Notes: generated by a model from the letters alone, not told the origin. A stretch of 64,000 nucleotides of DNA from Candidatus Manganitrophus noduliformans (GCF_012184425.1 NZ_VTOW01000001.1:124001-188000); one strand, 5' to 3'. Numbered from the stretch's first letter, positions 42,693-51,227 are shown. Program-made: numbers and translations.

Positions 42693-43764
42693 ATGGGCGT
42701 TGAGAAAAAAAACAGAAGCGAAACCCTTCACCGAATCGCCGCCGATCTCTTTTCGAAATCGGAGGGGGGCGAAGAGCTGTCGTTCAAAATCGATCTTCTC
42801 CGCAATGAAGTAAAAAAATAATCGAAGGTGAGAATACAATATTCGGAAAATTCCGCGAACTTGTGGAGTCATCATCCCGGAGGAGAACCAGCGTTATCAC
42901 GCCGCGATCAAAGCGTTGTCGACGACTTCGAAGCTAAGCCGGCAAGAGATCGTTAAGGCCGTCAACATTCAGCTTGAGGAGCTTAAACCGCTCGAGAAGA
43001 GCTTGATGTCCGCCCTCCCCGGCTAGCGCGACGAGTTTAAGGCCATGAAAGCCAATTCGCTGGAGATTAAAGACGAGATATCGAGACTGCGCGAAAAAAT
43101 AGGGCGGCTTGAGAGTGAAGAAAAAAGGATTCTCAATGAGATGGTGGCGCGGGAAACGGAAATGGAACTCGTCGAGAGGGCCGTGGGGGAACTCTTCGCC
43201 GATCTCGGGGCGGAGATAACCTATATCAAAAAAAAGGTTGAGGAAGTTACTTCTGAAAGCGCGGCCGCTCAGCCCGTCCCGCCCGGGGCTTCTATTCATA
43301 AAAGCGATCTTCCCGGCGAGGAAAAGGGAGGCGGCGAGCAGAAAAACGAAACCCGTGGGTCTTCTGCGCCGCAGGATACGGAATGGGAGAAAAAATGCCC
43401 TATGTGTGGGGGTCGAATGAGTTTCCTCACGAAGGATGAAATGTGGCAGTGTTATACCTGCGCATATGAAGAATCAAGAACGGACGAAGATCGGGGTAAG
43501 AGCGAAAAGAAAAGTGAACATCCGAATGCGCCTAAACCCACTCCCGCTTCGAAGCCGATTTTCGATCCATCTCCGCCCCTTGCCATCCCTTTGTCACCCC
43601 CGTCTTCCAACGAAATCCAGAAATCAAAAAAGGGATTATCGCCGTCCAATAACCAGCCCTCGGGCAAAAAAAAGACCTGCCCGGCCTGCCGTGAGAAAAT
43701 GGATTGGTACCAGACGGAGAAAGCCTGGCGATGCTCCTTCTGCGGATACTCGAGAAGTATTTAA
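42693..43764 (+). pseudogene. coiled-coil, double zinc-ribbon gene broken by three lesions
   Basis: A strong AAGGAGG site and ATG 42693 begin MGVEKKNRSETLHRIAADLFSK. The first 42 codons end at TAA 42819-42821 in an A-run of seven; one more A would keep the frame open into IIEGENTIFGKFRELVES. A second one-base loss near 42870 is needed to continue with IIPEENQRYHAAIKALSTTSK. An in-frame TAG at 43024-43026 (perhaps once TGG) then interrupts before RDEFKAMKANSLEIKDEI. From ATG 43045 the rest (239 residues) is open: a coiled coil, a Pro/Ser/Lys-rich linker, and two zinc ribbons (CPMC...CYTC and CPAC...CSFC). The N-terminal helical part is unknown. Sequencing error cannot explain the stop together with two shifts very easily. 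Confidence 0.75.
43045..43764 (+). CDS. remaining open part: coiled-coil plus two zinc ribbons
   Basis: The 239-residue intact 3' portion of the broken gene above. Residues 1-75 form a heptad-rich coiled coil (LEIKDEISRLREKIGRLESEEKRILNEM), residues 115-145 a zinc ribbon with CPMCGG and CYTC, and residues 210-238 a second with CPAC and CSFCGY. The middle is low-complexity. No ribosome site is evident before ATG 43045, so translation may depend on the upstream fragments. The family is not recognised. Confidence 0.45.
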   Translation: MKANSLEIKDEISRLREKIGRLESEEKRILNEMVARETEMELVERAVGELFADLGAEITYIKKKVEEVTSESAAAQPVPPGASIHKSDLPGEEKGGGEQKNETRGSSAPQDTEWEKKCPMCGGRMSFLTKDEMWQCYTCAYEESRTDEDRGKSEKKSEHPNAPKPTPASKPIFDPSPPLAIPLSPPSSNEIQKSKKGLSPSNNQPSGKKKTCPACREKMDWYQTEKAWRCSFCGYSRSI

Positions 43765-43895
43765 ATCGCGCACAAGGGGTCGTCGCTTTACTTTTGACTT
43801 TTACTGAATTGATGGTATTCCCCCTCTCTTTCCTACTCATCGTGAATTCTCAGGCAAACGAGTTTCGACCATTTGAAGCGGCTTTGTTGCCCCTC

Positions 43896-44073
43896 TGAAT
43901 TCAATCTTCCTTTGAAAAATATAGCATCCCGCAGAAGCAAGCTGGTTCGAATCCTATTTGGGATTGAGAATGTTTTGTGAACATCGGAAGGGGCAATTGG
44001 ATTCGGCTATGAGATCAAAAATGAGGGGAGCCGTTGGAATCTTCTCCAACGGCTCCCTCGAGCGTGGCTCCCC
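43896..44073. repeat. 178-bp direct repeat, left copy
   Basis: Diverged copy of 52433-52610, of identical length. Shared blocks in order: TGAATT..TCTTCCTTTG, GGTTCGAATCC, TTGTGAA, the hairpin GGAGCCGTTGGA/TCCAACGGCTCC, and TGGCTCCCC (the tRNA-Asn 3' end on the plus strand). The two copies enclose the kinase/sigma-54 region. Confidence 0.7.
44024..44060 (-). terminator. hairpin copied from the tRNA-Asn terminator
   Basis: GGAGCCGTTGGA and TCCAACGGCTCC form a 12-bp stem, followed on the minus strand by CCCTCATTTTTG. It may end transcription of the FG-GAP gene. Confidence 0.6.
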
Positions 44074-44248
44074 TTCATTAATACGTGCTGAATGCTCTCC
44101 GAGTCTCACCGGGACAGCGGCGATAGAATTCAGAGATACAAAAAAGTAACGGAGAGGAATCTCGCCGGGATCGCAGGGTTGACGTCGTGGCTGAAGCGTT
44201 CATCCCGCTCGGTTGCTTACTCCTCCATGGTCCAATTGTTAATAATTG

Positions 44249-46723
44249 TTAATAGAGATAAACGGCACCGATCCTCATCATCGCGTCGTCATCTTGGTTG
44301 CCATCGATGCCGGTAGCGGCGCTAGACTCGAATCTCGCTCCCGCTGCGAGCGTGGCTCCATCTCCGCTGAGTGCAACAGAGTGGCCGAACCAATCGCCTG
44401 CATCCGTATTGGACGCTTTGATATAAGCCTCTTGGCTCCAGCTCTCCCCGTTTCGGACAAAGAAGTAAACCGCTCCGGAGTCGTCGGCGGAATTGTCGGT
44501 CTGGTTACCGTGGATGCCGGCGGCCGCGCTCGCTTCATTCAGTGCTCCCACAGCCAATGTATTTCCGTCCGCACCGAGAGCGACAGAAAAACCGAACCAA
44601 TCGCCTGCATCCGTATTGGACGCTTTGATATAAGCCTGCTGACTCCAGTTCCCCCCGCTTCGGACAAAGAGGTAAACGGCCCCGGCCTGGCGGGCGGAAG
44701 TGTCGGCTTGATTCCCATTGATACCGGTGGCTGAGCTCGGTTCCGCATAGGCCCCCACAGCAAGGGTGTTCCCATCGCCGCTGAGCGTCACAGCGTAGCC
44801 AAACAGGCCGCCCTCACTTCCTCCAAACGGATTGAACCCGTGTGTGATGGAGGGCTTGATATAGGCTTGTTGGCTCCAGCTCTCGCCATCGCGAATAAAG
44901 AGATAAACCGCACCCGCGTTCTGAGCGGAATTGTCGGCCTGGTTTCCATTGATCCCGGTCGCCGCGCTCGCCTCCCCCCATGCCCCGACGGCCAGTGCGC
45001 TTCCATCGGTGCTGAGGGCAACAGACCAGCCGAATTTATCCGACGCGCCTGTATTGGAGCCTTTGATATAGGCTTGCTGGGTCCAGCTTCCGTTCCGAAA
45101 GAAAAGGTAAACGGCGCCGGAATCTTGACCACCCGAATCTTCGTACGGTGCTCCCACGGCGAGCGTATTTCCATCTCCGCTGAGGGCAACCGAGTCGCCA
45201 AACTCGTCGCCGATATTCGTATTGGACGATTTAATATAAGCCTCTTGGCTCCAACTCTCCCCACTTCGGATAAAGAGGTAAACCGCACCCGCGTTATTAG
45301 CGGAATTGTCGGCCTGGTTGCCGTTGATGCCGGTGGCTGCGCTCGCTTCGTATCGCGCTCCTACGGCGAGCGTATTCCCATCTGCGCTGAGTGCAACAGA
45401 GTAGCCGAACCCATCGCCTGCATCCGTATTGGACGCTTTGATATAAGCCTGCTGACTCCAGTTCCCCCCGCTTCGGGCAAAGAGGTAAACCGCCCCGGAG
45501 TCGGCGGCGGAATTGTCGGCCTGGTTGCCGTTGATGCCGGTGGCCGCGCTCGCTTCATTCAGTGCTCCCACGGCGAGCGTGTTCCCATCCCCGCTGAGGG
45601 CAACCGAGAAACCAAAAGAGAGACCAAAATCGTCGGAGGGCCCTTTGTTAGAGGATTTGAAATAGCCGATGGTCTGGAGCATGCCATCGAGGACGTCAAT
45701 CTCATTGGAATCGATGCAACCTCTCTGGTCGCAAGCGGATAAACGGTAGCGCGCCTTCCCCCAGTTGTGGCGATAAACGACAATGTCGCGCGTGACCGCT
45801 GTCGTGCCGGCCGGGATGTCTCCCCCGATTTGTGAAAAACCGGAAACGCCATCCGGGTTCTCAAAGAGCCGGTAGAAAGTGTCATCGCCGATTTTGGGCC
45901 AATCGAACTGCAGTTGTTTGATTCCGAAAGTCACTGTGAGAGGGAATGATCCTGGAGGAATGACCGTCATTTCAATAGTACCGGAAAGGTGGGTCTCCGT
46001 ATGGACGGCGGTGATGACGACAGTGCCGGGAGAGACAGCGCTGACAAGGCCGGTGTCGCTGACGGTCGCAACGGCATCGCCGGATGACTGCCAATTCATG
46101 AAGGAAGTCAGATCCTGCTCTGCTCCCGTATTGAACGAGCCGGAGACTTTTAACTGCATGGTGGCGCCGACCCCCAAATCCGTATCAGACGCCGTGACAT
46201 GAATTGAGAGCAGCCGCACGGGAGAGCGGGGGTCTTTGGGATCGGTTCCATCCAAGAGCTCCTGGAGGTTCGAGAGACCGTCCTGATCGTCATCCGGGTA
46301 CTGCAAAACGGAGGAGTCGATGGCCACCAAGCTCGTCTCCCCCGCTTTCACTTCGACCTCCGAGCTCCAGATTGCAACGATCAGATCGTTCATCCGATAG
46401 GTAATCGTCAGGGTATGTTGGCCGGGTGCCAGGCCGTCGATCCGACCTGCTACTGTTTTGTTCTCAAGATCGACCGTCAGTTGCATGGGAGCCCCCCCGT
46501 CCACGCTGACCTCGGCCGTGAGCGGGATCTGTGAGGGAGCCGTCCGTACCAGCGGCTCGGCTAAGGGCACCGACAACTGCTGGGCGGACCCTCCCGGCTG
46601 CAGGGTCGACGAGGAGGTCCCCGAGCCACACCCGAAGGCAGAGAGGAGAATCGAAGCCCATATGAAAAGCAGAAGGGAGGATTCCGGCAAAGATCGCCTG
46701 GTGGATGGGGTGAAGGTATTCAT
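44249..46723 (-). CDS. lipoprotein with seven FG-GAP-like repeats
   Basis: About 824 residues; start ATG 46723 (AGAGGAAG upstream; a longer frame to 46888 would run through the upstream gene). The signal ends LLLSAFGC, a lipobox. Then a region with VPLAEPLVRTAPSQIPLTAEVSVDGG, a dockerin-like calcium loop (DDDQDGLSNLQELLDGTDPKD), a BIG2-type Ig domain (LLSIHVTASDTDLGVGATMQLKVSGSF), an Fn3-like segment, and seven near-identical repeats of about 62-66 residues. Each repeat has F-G-x-SVALSxDGNTLAVGA, most have an insert GINGNQADNSA, and each ends GAVYLF. The last ends IGAVYLY. Likely a surface beta-propeller for adhesion or ligand sensing. It follows the Ig-like protein by 11 bp and lies under a sigma-54 promoter. 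Confidence 0.85.
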   Translation of the reverse strand: MNTFTPSTRRSLPESSLLLFIWASILLSAFGCGSGTSSSTLQPGGSAQQLSVPLAEPLVRTAPSQIPLTAEVSVDGGAPMQLTVDLENKTVAGRIDGLAPGQHTLTITYRMNDLIVAIWSSEVEVKAGETSLVAIDSSVLQYPDDDQDGLSNLQELLDGTDPKDPRSPVRLLSIHVTASDTDLGVGATMQLKVSGSFNTGAEQDLTSFMNWQSSGDAVATVSDTGLVSAVSPGTVVITAVHTETHLSGTIEMTVIPPGSFPLTVTFGIKQLQFDWPKIGDDTFYRLFENPDGVSGFSQIGGDIPAGTTAVTRDIVVYRHNWGKARYRLSACDQRGCIDSNEIDVLDGMLQTIGYFKSSNKGPSDDFGLSFGFSVALSGDGNTLAVGALNEASAATGINGNQADNSAADSGAVYLFARSGGNWSQQAYIKASNTDAGDGFGYSVALSADGNTLAVGARYEASAATGINGNQADNSANNAGAVYLFIRSGESWSQEAYIKSSNTNIGDEFGDSVALSGDGNTLAVGAPYEDSGGQDSGAVYLFFRNGSWTQQAYIKGSNTGASDKFGWSVALSTDGSALAVGAWGEASAATGINGNQADNSAQNAGAVYLFIRDGESWSQQAYIKPSITHGFNPFGGSEGGLFGYAVTLSGDGNTLAVGAYAEPSSATGINGNQADTSARQAGAVYLFVRSGGNWSQQAYIKASNTDAGDWFGFSVALGADGNTLAVGALNEASAAAGIHGNQTDNSADDSGAVYFFVRNGESWSQEAYIKASNTDAGDWFGHSVALSGDGATLAAGARFESSAATGIDGNQDDDAMMRIGAVYLY
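44270..45670 (-). repeat. tandem DNA repeats coding for seven FG-GAP-like units
   Basis: About 190-bp units, visible as repeated blocks such as TTGATATAAGCCT, CAGTTCCCCCCGCTTC and GGAATTGTCGGCCTGGTT. Two units carry shorter or longer inserts (one loses the GINGN insert, one gains FNPFGGSEGG). Suited to recombination between units. Confidence 0.8.
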
Positions 46724-46734
46724 CTTCCTCTTGC

Positions 46735-47409
46735 TCACTGTCCGACCGCCGGTCCGACGATGGCGACGGAGCCGGTCGTCGGCGCGCCCCCTCCTTCGCC
46801 ATCGTCCCTTCCATCGGTTCCTCCATGTCCCGCGACAGCAACCCCGCCCGCAATCACGGCGGCACCCACAATCGTCCAGACCCACCATTTTTTATACCAG
46901 GGGGGTGAGGCATCCTCCCGCCGCAGGGTGATCCGCTCCAATGCAGCGCTGCTCGGCTCAGAAGGGGCTGCATCCTGTCTCAAAGGAGGTGCAGCCACAA
47001 TGGCGACCGTCAGGGGGGTGAAGGAGAAGCCCCGAAAGGAGATGTTCCCGGAAGGGTCGTTGGTTTGAATATAGTATTCAATCTGCCCGGAGGAGACCTC
47101 TTGGCTCGGAAGCGCGACCGCGAAGAGATCCTGACTGACGCGCTTCATCTGAAGCGGGGAGTACTCCTCCGTCCCCTTCAGTCGATAGTAGAGCGTGACT
47201 TCTTCCACCCCGACATTATCGGTGATGACGGCTTGAAGGACGAAAGGGAGTCCCGCGACGACTGCTTGATCGGGAGGCTCATGTCGAATGGAGGGAGCGA
47301 TCGTATCCGAAGCGGGATCACCCCCCTCCTCGGCGAACAGGGGGGACAGGGGAAGGAGAACGAAAGCGTAGAGGGCGACAATCGGAAGCAGGATCCCATT
47401 CGGTTTCAT
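46735..47409 (-). CDS. exported Ig-like protein with C-terminal membrane anchor
   Basis: A 224-residue protein: signal peptide (LLPIVALYAFVLLPLSPLFAEE), an Ig/cadherin-like domain of about 100 residues (IAPSIRHEPPDQAVVAGLPFVLQAVITDNVGVEEVTLYYRLKGTEEYSPLQMKRVSQDLFAVALP...IEYYIQTNDPSGNIS), a linker, a helix WWVWTIVGAAVIAGGVAVAGHGG, then a Gly-rich tail with GGTDGRDDGEGGG. It is first behind the sigma-54 promoter at 47453-47468 and precedes the FG-GAP lipoprotein by 11 bp. It probably presents the Ig domain in the periplasm or anchors the partner. Confidence 0.75.
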   Translation of the reverse strand: MKPNGILLPIVALYAFVLLPLSPLFAEEGGDPASDTIAPSIRHEPPDQAVVAGLPFVLQAVITDNVGVEEVTLYYRLKGTEEYSPLQMKRVSQDLFAVALPSQEVSSGQIEYYIQTNDPSGNISFRGFSFTPLTVAIVAAPPLRQDAAPSEPSSAALERITLRREDASPPWYKKWWVWTIVGAAVIAGGVAVAGHGGTDGRDDGEGGGAPTTGSVAIVGPAVGQ

Positions 47410-47452
47410 GCGCGGCTCTCCCTGGACGACTCAATCTGAGGAACGAACACTA

Positions 47453-47468
47453 GCAAGAAACGCGCCAA
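47453..47468 (-). promoter_or_regulatory. near-consensus sigma-54 promoter for the exported-protein operon
   Basis: On the minus strand: TTGGCGCGTTTCTTGCTA. The GG (47466-47465) and GC (47454-47453) are exactly 10 bases apart and the flanks match TGGCACG-N4-TTGCT with one mismatch. Expected transcript start near 47441, about 32 bp before ATG 47409. It lies between the FHA activator gene and its likely targets. A sigma-70-like TTGACA-TAGTGT pair overlaps it. Confidence 0.75.
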
Positions 47469-47487
47469 CCTGTCAAGGCGGAATATG

Positions 47488-48879
47488 TCAGGAGGGGATC
47501 GTCCCATCTTTCAACGGTGATTCATCTTTCTTGGAGAGTCCCGGGATCTGAATTCCATACTTCTTCATTTTGTAATAAATGGTGCCCCGGCTCACCTTCA
47601 ATACCTTGGCGGCCTTGATGGCATTCCACTCATGCGCCTCCAGCGTGCGGAGGAGAAGCTGCCGCATGCTCTCTTGTAAAGGAGCGGTTTCGGCCGGTGA
47701 TTGAAATTCCTCCAGGGATTGTCCCGGCCACGCGGCGCTGGAAAATAGGGCGGCTTCATCAAGGGAGTAAGGCGGGCGGGCGCGGATGAGCGCGCCGTAG
47801 ATAAAATTTTCAAGTTGGCGGGTGTTCCCCGGCCATGGCGCGCGCTGAAGGCGATGCCGAGCCTCGGGGGTGAGGAGAGGGCAGGCCGGGAGCCCCAGTT
47901 CCTGAGAAAAGGCTTGGAGGAAGTGGGCCGCCAGCAACGGGATATCTTCCGGGCGCTCCCTGAGTGGCGGAAGAAAAATCTCGGCGACCTTCAGCCGATA
48001 GTAAAGATCGGGCCGGAACACTTCTTCCTCGACCGCACGTTCAAGGTCCTTGTTTGTCGCGGCAATCACCCGGACATCCACGGGGATTTCATACGCGCTT
48101 CCAAGGCGATTGATCTTCTTTCCCTGTAGAAAGCGGAGGAGCTTCGCCTGTGCCGCCGGGCTCAACTCCCCGATTTCGTCCAAAAAGAGCGTGCCTCCAT
48201 CGGCCTCTTCGGTCTTTCCCTTCTTTGCCGTCTGCGCCCCGGTGAAGGTCCCCTTTTCATACCCGAAGAGCTCGCTTTCAATCAGCTCCAAGGGGATGGC
48301 GGCGGCGTTCACCGGGAGAAACGGTTTTTGCCTTCGTGGGCTTGCCTCATGAATGGCGCGCGCCACCAGCTCTTTTCCGGTTCCATGCTCGCCGCGAATC
48401 AGAACGGTCGCCGTGCTCTTCGCCACATCTTGAATCATCTGATAGATTTGCTGCATCGGCGGGCTCTCGCCGATCAAAATTCCGAAGTGGTAAATCAAAG
48501 CAGAGGAGGGCGGGGAAAAAGCAGGAGAGGGTGCTTCGCCCCCTCTTTTTTCCCCGGATCGTCTATGGGAAAGGGGGGCCGTTTCTTCCTCACCTTCATA
48601 GAAACACTCGAGCTCAAATGGATAGATCTCTACGCGGCAGCGGGGAGCGAGCGGCGCGACGCCCGAAACCTTCTTCCCGTTCACAAAGACGCCGTTGGAG
48701 CTTCGATCCTCCAGAAGAAATTCCTCCCCTCTTCGCGCGATGATCGCGTGCAGCCGTGAGACGTGCTCGTCGGGAAGGATGAGGTCATTGTCCGCCGACC
48801 GTCCGACGGTGATCTCTCTTTTCGAGAGAACCACCTTTTGGATCAATTTTTTATCCTGAAATATCTTCAGTTCCAGCAT
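47488..48879 (-). CDS. FHA-domain sigma-54-dependent activator
   Basis: A 463-residue enhancer-binding protein. Residues 1-100 form an FHA domain with GRSADND, S41-x-x-H44, N62-G and N67-G, which bind phosphothreonine. A linker leads to the AAA+ domain: Walker A GEHGTGKE (163-170), the sigma-54 loop GTFTGA (in place of GAFTGA, 210-215), and Walker B TLFLDEIG. The Fis-type HTH (NAIKAAKVLKVSRGTIYYKMKKYGI) is C-terminal. It begins 4 bp after the Ser/Thr kinase stop, so kinase and activator are co-transcribed; phosphorylated kinase is the obvious FHA ligand. The sigma-54 promoter at 47453 is its likely target. Confidence 0.94.
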   Translation of the reverse strand: MLELKIFQDKKLIQKVVLSKREITVGRSADNDLILPDEHVSRLHAIIARRGEEFLLEDRSSNGVFVNGKKVSGVAPLAPRCRVEIYPFELECFYEGEEETAPLSHRRSGEKRGGEAPSPAFSPPSSALIYHFGILIGESPPMQQIYQMIQDVAKSTATVLIRGEHGTGKELVARAIHEASPRRQKPFLPVNAAAIPLELIESELFGYEKGTFTGAQTAKKGKTEEADGGTLFLDEIGELSPAAQAKLLRFLQGKKINRLGSAYEIPVDVRVIAATNKDLERAVEEEVFRPDLYYRLKVAEIFLPPLRERPEDIPLLAAHFLQAFSQELGLPACPLLTPEARHRLQRAPWPGNTRQLENFIYGALIRARPPYSLDEAALFSSAAWPGQSLEEFQSPAETAPLQESMRQLLLRTLEAHEWNAIKAAKVLKVSRGTIYYKMKKYGIQIPGLSKKDESPLKDGTIPS

Positions 48880-48883
48880 CCGT

Positions 48884-50884
48884 TCACCAGATCAGTTTTC
48901 CCCACCGCTCCCCCTTTTTTCGAATGATCGCCCGGCTCTTCTTCCACTCTTTATGAGGGGAAACGGGATCGCCTTCCCGATCAATCAGCTTGTAAACCTC
49001 AATGGTTAAGGCGGTGGCGTCGCGGGTGAGGGATAAATCGGAGTAGGAGATTTTGACGATCGGATAGGTCCGGAACATCTCTTCCAGAATCCGGCTGCGC
49101 TCCGGCGACATCTCGCTGATTTGCAGAAGCGCGGCCATGTCTTGCGCCTCGAAGGCGGTCTTGAATTCGGCCAGAAGATCGCTGATCACTTCCAAGTCGG
49201 GCCGAGGAGCCGAAAGGGAGGAGGACGGCGGAGGCACGGTCTCGTTCGCAATCTCTTGGAGAGCGGGGGAAGAAGCGATTTCCTCTCCCTGAACCGCTTT
49301 GCCGGGAAGTTCCTCCGTGGAGGGGAGGGAGACCGCCGACGGTTCTGTGACCGCCTCTGCAGGGAAGGGCCGTATCTGCTCCTGCTCCAGGGGGCCCGGC
49401 GCTGAATGCAACGAAGGAGGTAAGTTGTCATTGATCGGTTGTACCGGTATCTCCTCTCGAGTAATGCCGTCTTGAATCGGCTCTTCCCGGTTTAAAACGA
49501 TTTCCACTTGTTTCTCCCTCTTCTCCGAAATCGTGGATGGAACCCGGTTTCCCTCCGGTGTAGAAGGGATTGGAGGGGCCAAGATCACGGCGATCTCAGG
49601 GGGAGCGGGCAATGTCGGAGCTTCAGCCGTGGTCACTGTCGCTTTAATTGGGCCCTCTTCATTCCGAAAGGGATTCTCTGTCGCTTGTTGCTGCAGATGG
49701 ACTTCAATCGATTTTACGGTTGTCTTCGGATCAGGGAGGGATGTTGTTTCGGTTAAAGCTGAAAAAATGAACTGAGAGAGAAAAAGGTAAATCGCTCCGA
49801 TGATAAAAAAAACGATCACTCCCGCCAGGAAAATAGAGAATGTCCCGCTTTGGCGCCTTGCATCGTTTTTTCCGATCGGCGTCGTGATGCAAGGGGAAAG
49901 GTCTAAGAGAGGGGTCGAGATCCGGATCGAGGATGCTTCGTCGCGGACGAGGGAATCCTTTTCAAGCGTGTGGACGGCGGGGAGCGGTGATCCCTCCTTT
50001 TTCGAAGGGGTACACTCCTTTATCTCTTTTGCGATCGTTGCAATCTCGGCCGCAAGCGTCCGCGCATCGGGGATCCGTTCCCGAGCTTGCTTCCTCAAAA
50101 GAGATCGGACCAATTCCTGAATAGTAGAAGGGACTGCGGAGGAGAACAATAGGACAAATTCATTCTGGTCGGAGATTAATTTCCCGAGGACGGATGGCCG
50201 CGAGATTCCCTCGAAAGGGGTTCTGCCGGTGAGCATTTTGTAAAAGACCATTCCAAGAGAATAGAGATCGCTCCGGCCGTCGATCGGCTCACCCTGCGCC
50301 TGCTCGGGCGACATATACTCCGGGGTCCCGAGGATTTCTCCCGTCGGAGTCGCCGAGAGTTCGTCCGCAGCGGCCACAATTCCGAAGTCGGTAATTTTCA
50401 CATGCCCGCCGCGATCGACGAGAATATTTCCCGGCTTTATATCCCGATGAATAATTCCCTTGCCGTGTGCGAAGGAGAGCGCCTCCGCCGCCTGAAGAAC
50501 CATTGCGCAGGCCTCTAAGGGGGGAAAAGACCGCCTCTCTAAAATAAGTTGTTTGAGGTCCCTGCCGGGGAAGAGCTCCATGACGATATAGTATGGGTCT
50601 TGTGCCTCGGATACGTCATAGATCCGAATGATGTTCGGATGATCGAGGCGGGCGAGGGCCCGCGCTTCTCGTTCAAAGCGCTTCAGGAAAGAAACATCAC
50701 TTCGATATTCGGGATAGAGGACTTTGACGGCGACCGGGCGGTTGAGGGCCGTATGAATCGCCCTATAGATCACCCCCATCCCCCCCCGGGCGATTTCCTC
50801 TTGAATTTCATATTTCGCCGAGAGGAGGGGCTTCTGGGGTGATAATGAAAGCATCGTTTGAGGCAGGCGAATGGACTCTTTCAC
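48884..50884 (-). CDS. transmembrane Ser/Thr protein kinase
   Basis: A 666-residue PknB-like kinase, start GTG 50884 after TGGAGAGAA. Kinase domain residues 25-290: glycine loop IARGGMGVIY, K54 in VAVKVL, E73, HRDIKPGN (146-152), DFG (166-168), and GTPEYMSPEQ. A single membrane helix spans about 348-372 (FSIFLAGVIVFFIIGAIYLFLSQF). The outer half is a Pro/Glu-rich linker followed by a C-terminal region (PDLEVISDLLAEFKTAFEAQDMAALLQISEMSPERSRILEEMF...) that resembles an NTF2/SnoaL-type sensor, though this is uncertain. It should phosphorylate the FHA activator, receive an external signal, or both. Confidence 0.92.
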   Translation of the reverse strand: MKESIRLPQTMLSLSPQKPLLSAKYEIQEEIARGGMGVIYRAIHTALNRPVAVKVLYPEYRSDVSFLKRFEREARALARLDHPNIIRIYDVSEAQDPYYIVMELFPGRDLKQLILERRSFPPLEACAMVLQAAEALSFAHGKGIIHRDIKPGNILVDRGGHVKITDFGIVAAADELSATPTGEILGTPEYMSPEQAQGEPIDGRSDLYSLGMVFYKMLTGRTPFEGISRPSVLGKLISDQNEFVLLFSSAVPSTIQELVRSLLRKQARERIPDARTLAAEIATIAKEIKECTPSKKEGSPLPAVHTLEKDSLVRDEASSIRISTPLLDLSPCITTPIGKNDARRQSGTFSIFLAGVIVFFIIGAIYLFLSQFIFSALTETTSLPDPKTTVKSIEVHLQQQATENPFRNEEGPIKATVTTAEAPTLPAPPEIAVILAPPIPSTPEGNRVPSTISEKREKQVEIVLNREEPIQDGITREEIPVQPINDNLPPSLHSAPGPLEQEQIRPFPAEAVTEPSAVSLPSTEELPGKAVQGEEIASSPALQEIANETVPPPSSSLSAPRPDLEVISDLLAEFKTAFEAQDMAALLQISEMSPERSRILEEMFRTYPIVKISYSDLSLTRDATALTIEVYKLIDREGDPVSPHKEWKKSRAIIRKKGERWGKLIW

Positions 50885-51227
50885 TTCTCTCCAGAAATAA
50901 AGGCGAACAGTACTAAGGAGCCGAATGCAAAGACGGCCGAAGATGTTTTGACCTAGTATGTTGTGCTGTATTCATACCGGAACTCGATACACTTTTCAAC
51001 TCTTTTCCCCGCCTAAGCAATATTACCGACCCTCCTTAGCGGCATCTCTCTTGCTCCATGAAAACCTGTTTGTTAAAGAAACCAGATCCCTTCCGGGCTT
51101 GTGGTTTTTCCCATCCACGGGAGGGCGATCCCATTGTAAAGGGATGAATCTTTAGGAACGGTACACGCCTAAAAGTCGTTGTCTGAAAAACTCCGCCGGA
51201 ATGTGCGCCAATGTTCGTTGAGCATGA
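50885..51227. other. 343-bp divergent intergenic region
   Basis: It separates the kinase gene (minus) from the receiver gene (plus). A sigma-70 promoter for the kinase is at 50971-50999. A GG-N10-GC pair at about 51154-51168 is too poor at -12 for a sigma-54 call. Confidence 0.5.
50971..50999 (-). promoter_or_regulatory. sigma-70-like promoter of the kinase/FHA operon
   Basis: Minus strand: TTGAAA (50999-50994), spacer 17, TATGAA (50976-50971). About 87 bp before the GTG at 50884. Confidence 0.5.

Larger units (their letters stand above)
43765..44248. other. 484-bp gene-free stretch with left direct repeat
   Basis: The left 178-bp direct repeat (43896-44073) occupies the middle. Short frames on the plus strand (43704-43898 and 44092-44316) overlap real genes or repeats and look non-coding. 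Confidence 0.5.

Noticed and set aside
51154-51168. possible sigma-54 promoter before the receiver gene
   Set aside because: GG-N10-GC spacing fits, but the -12 half (CACGCC) is poor and there is little else in support.
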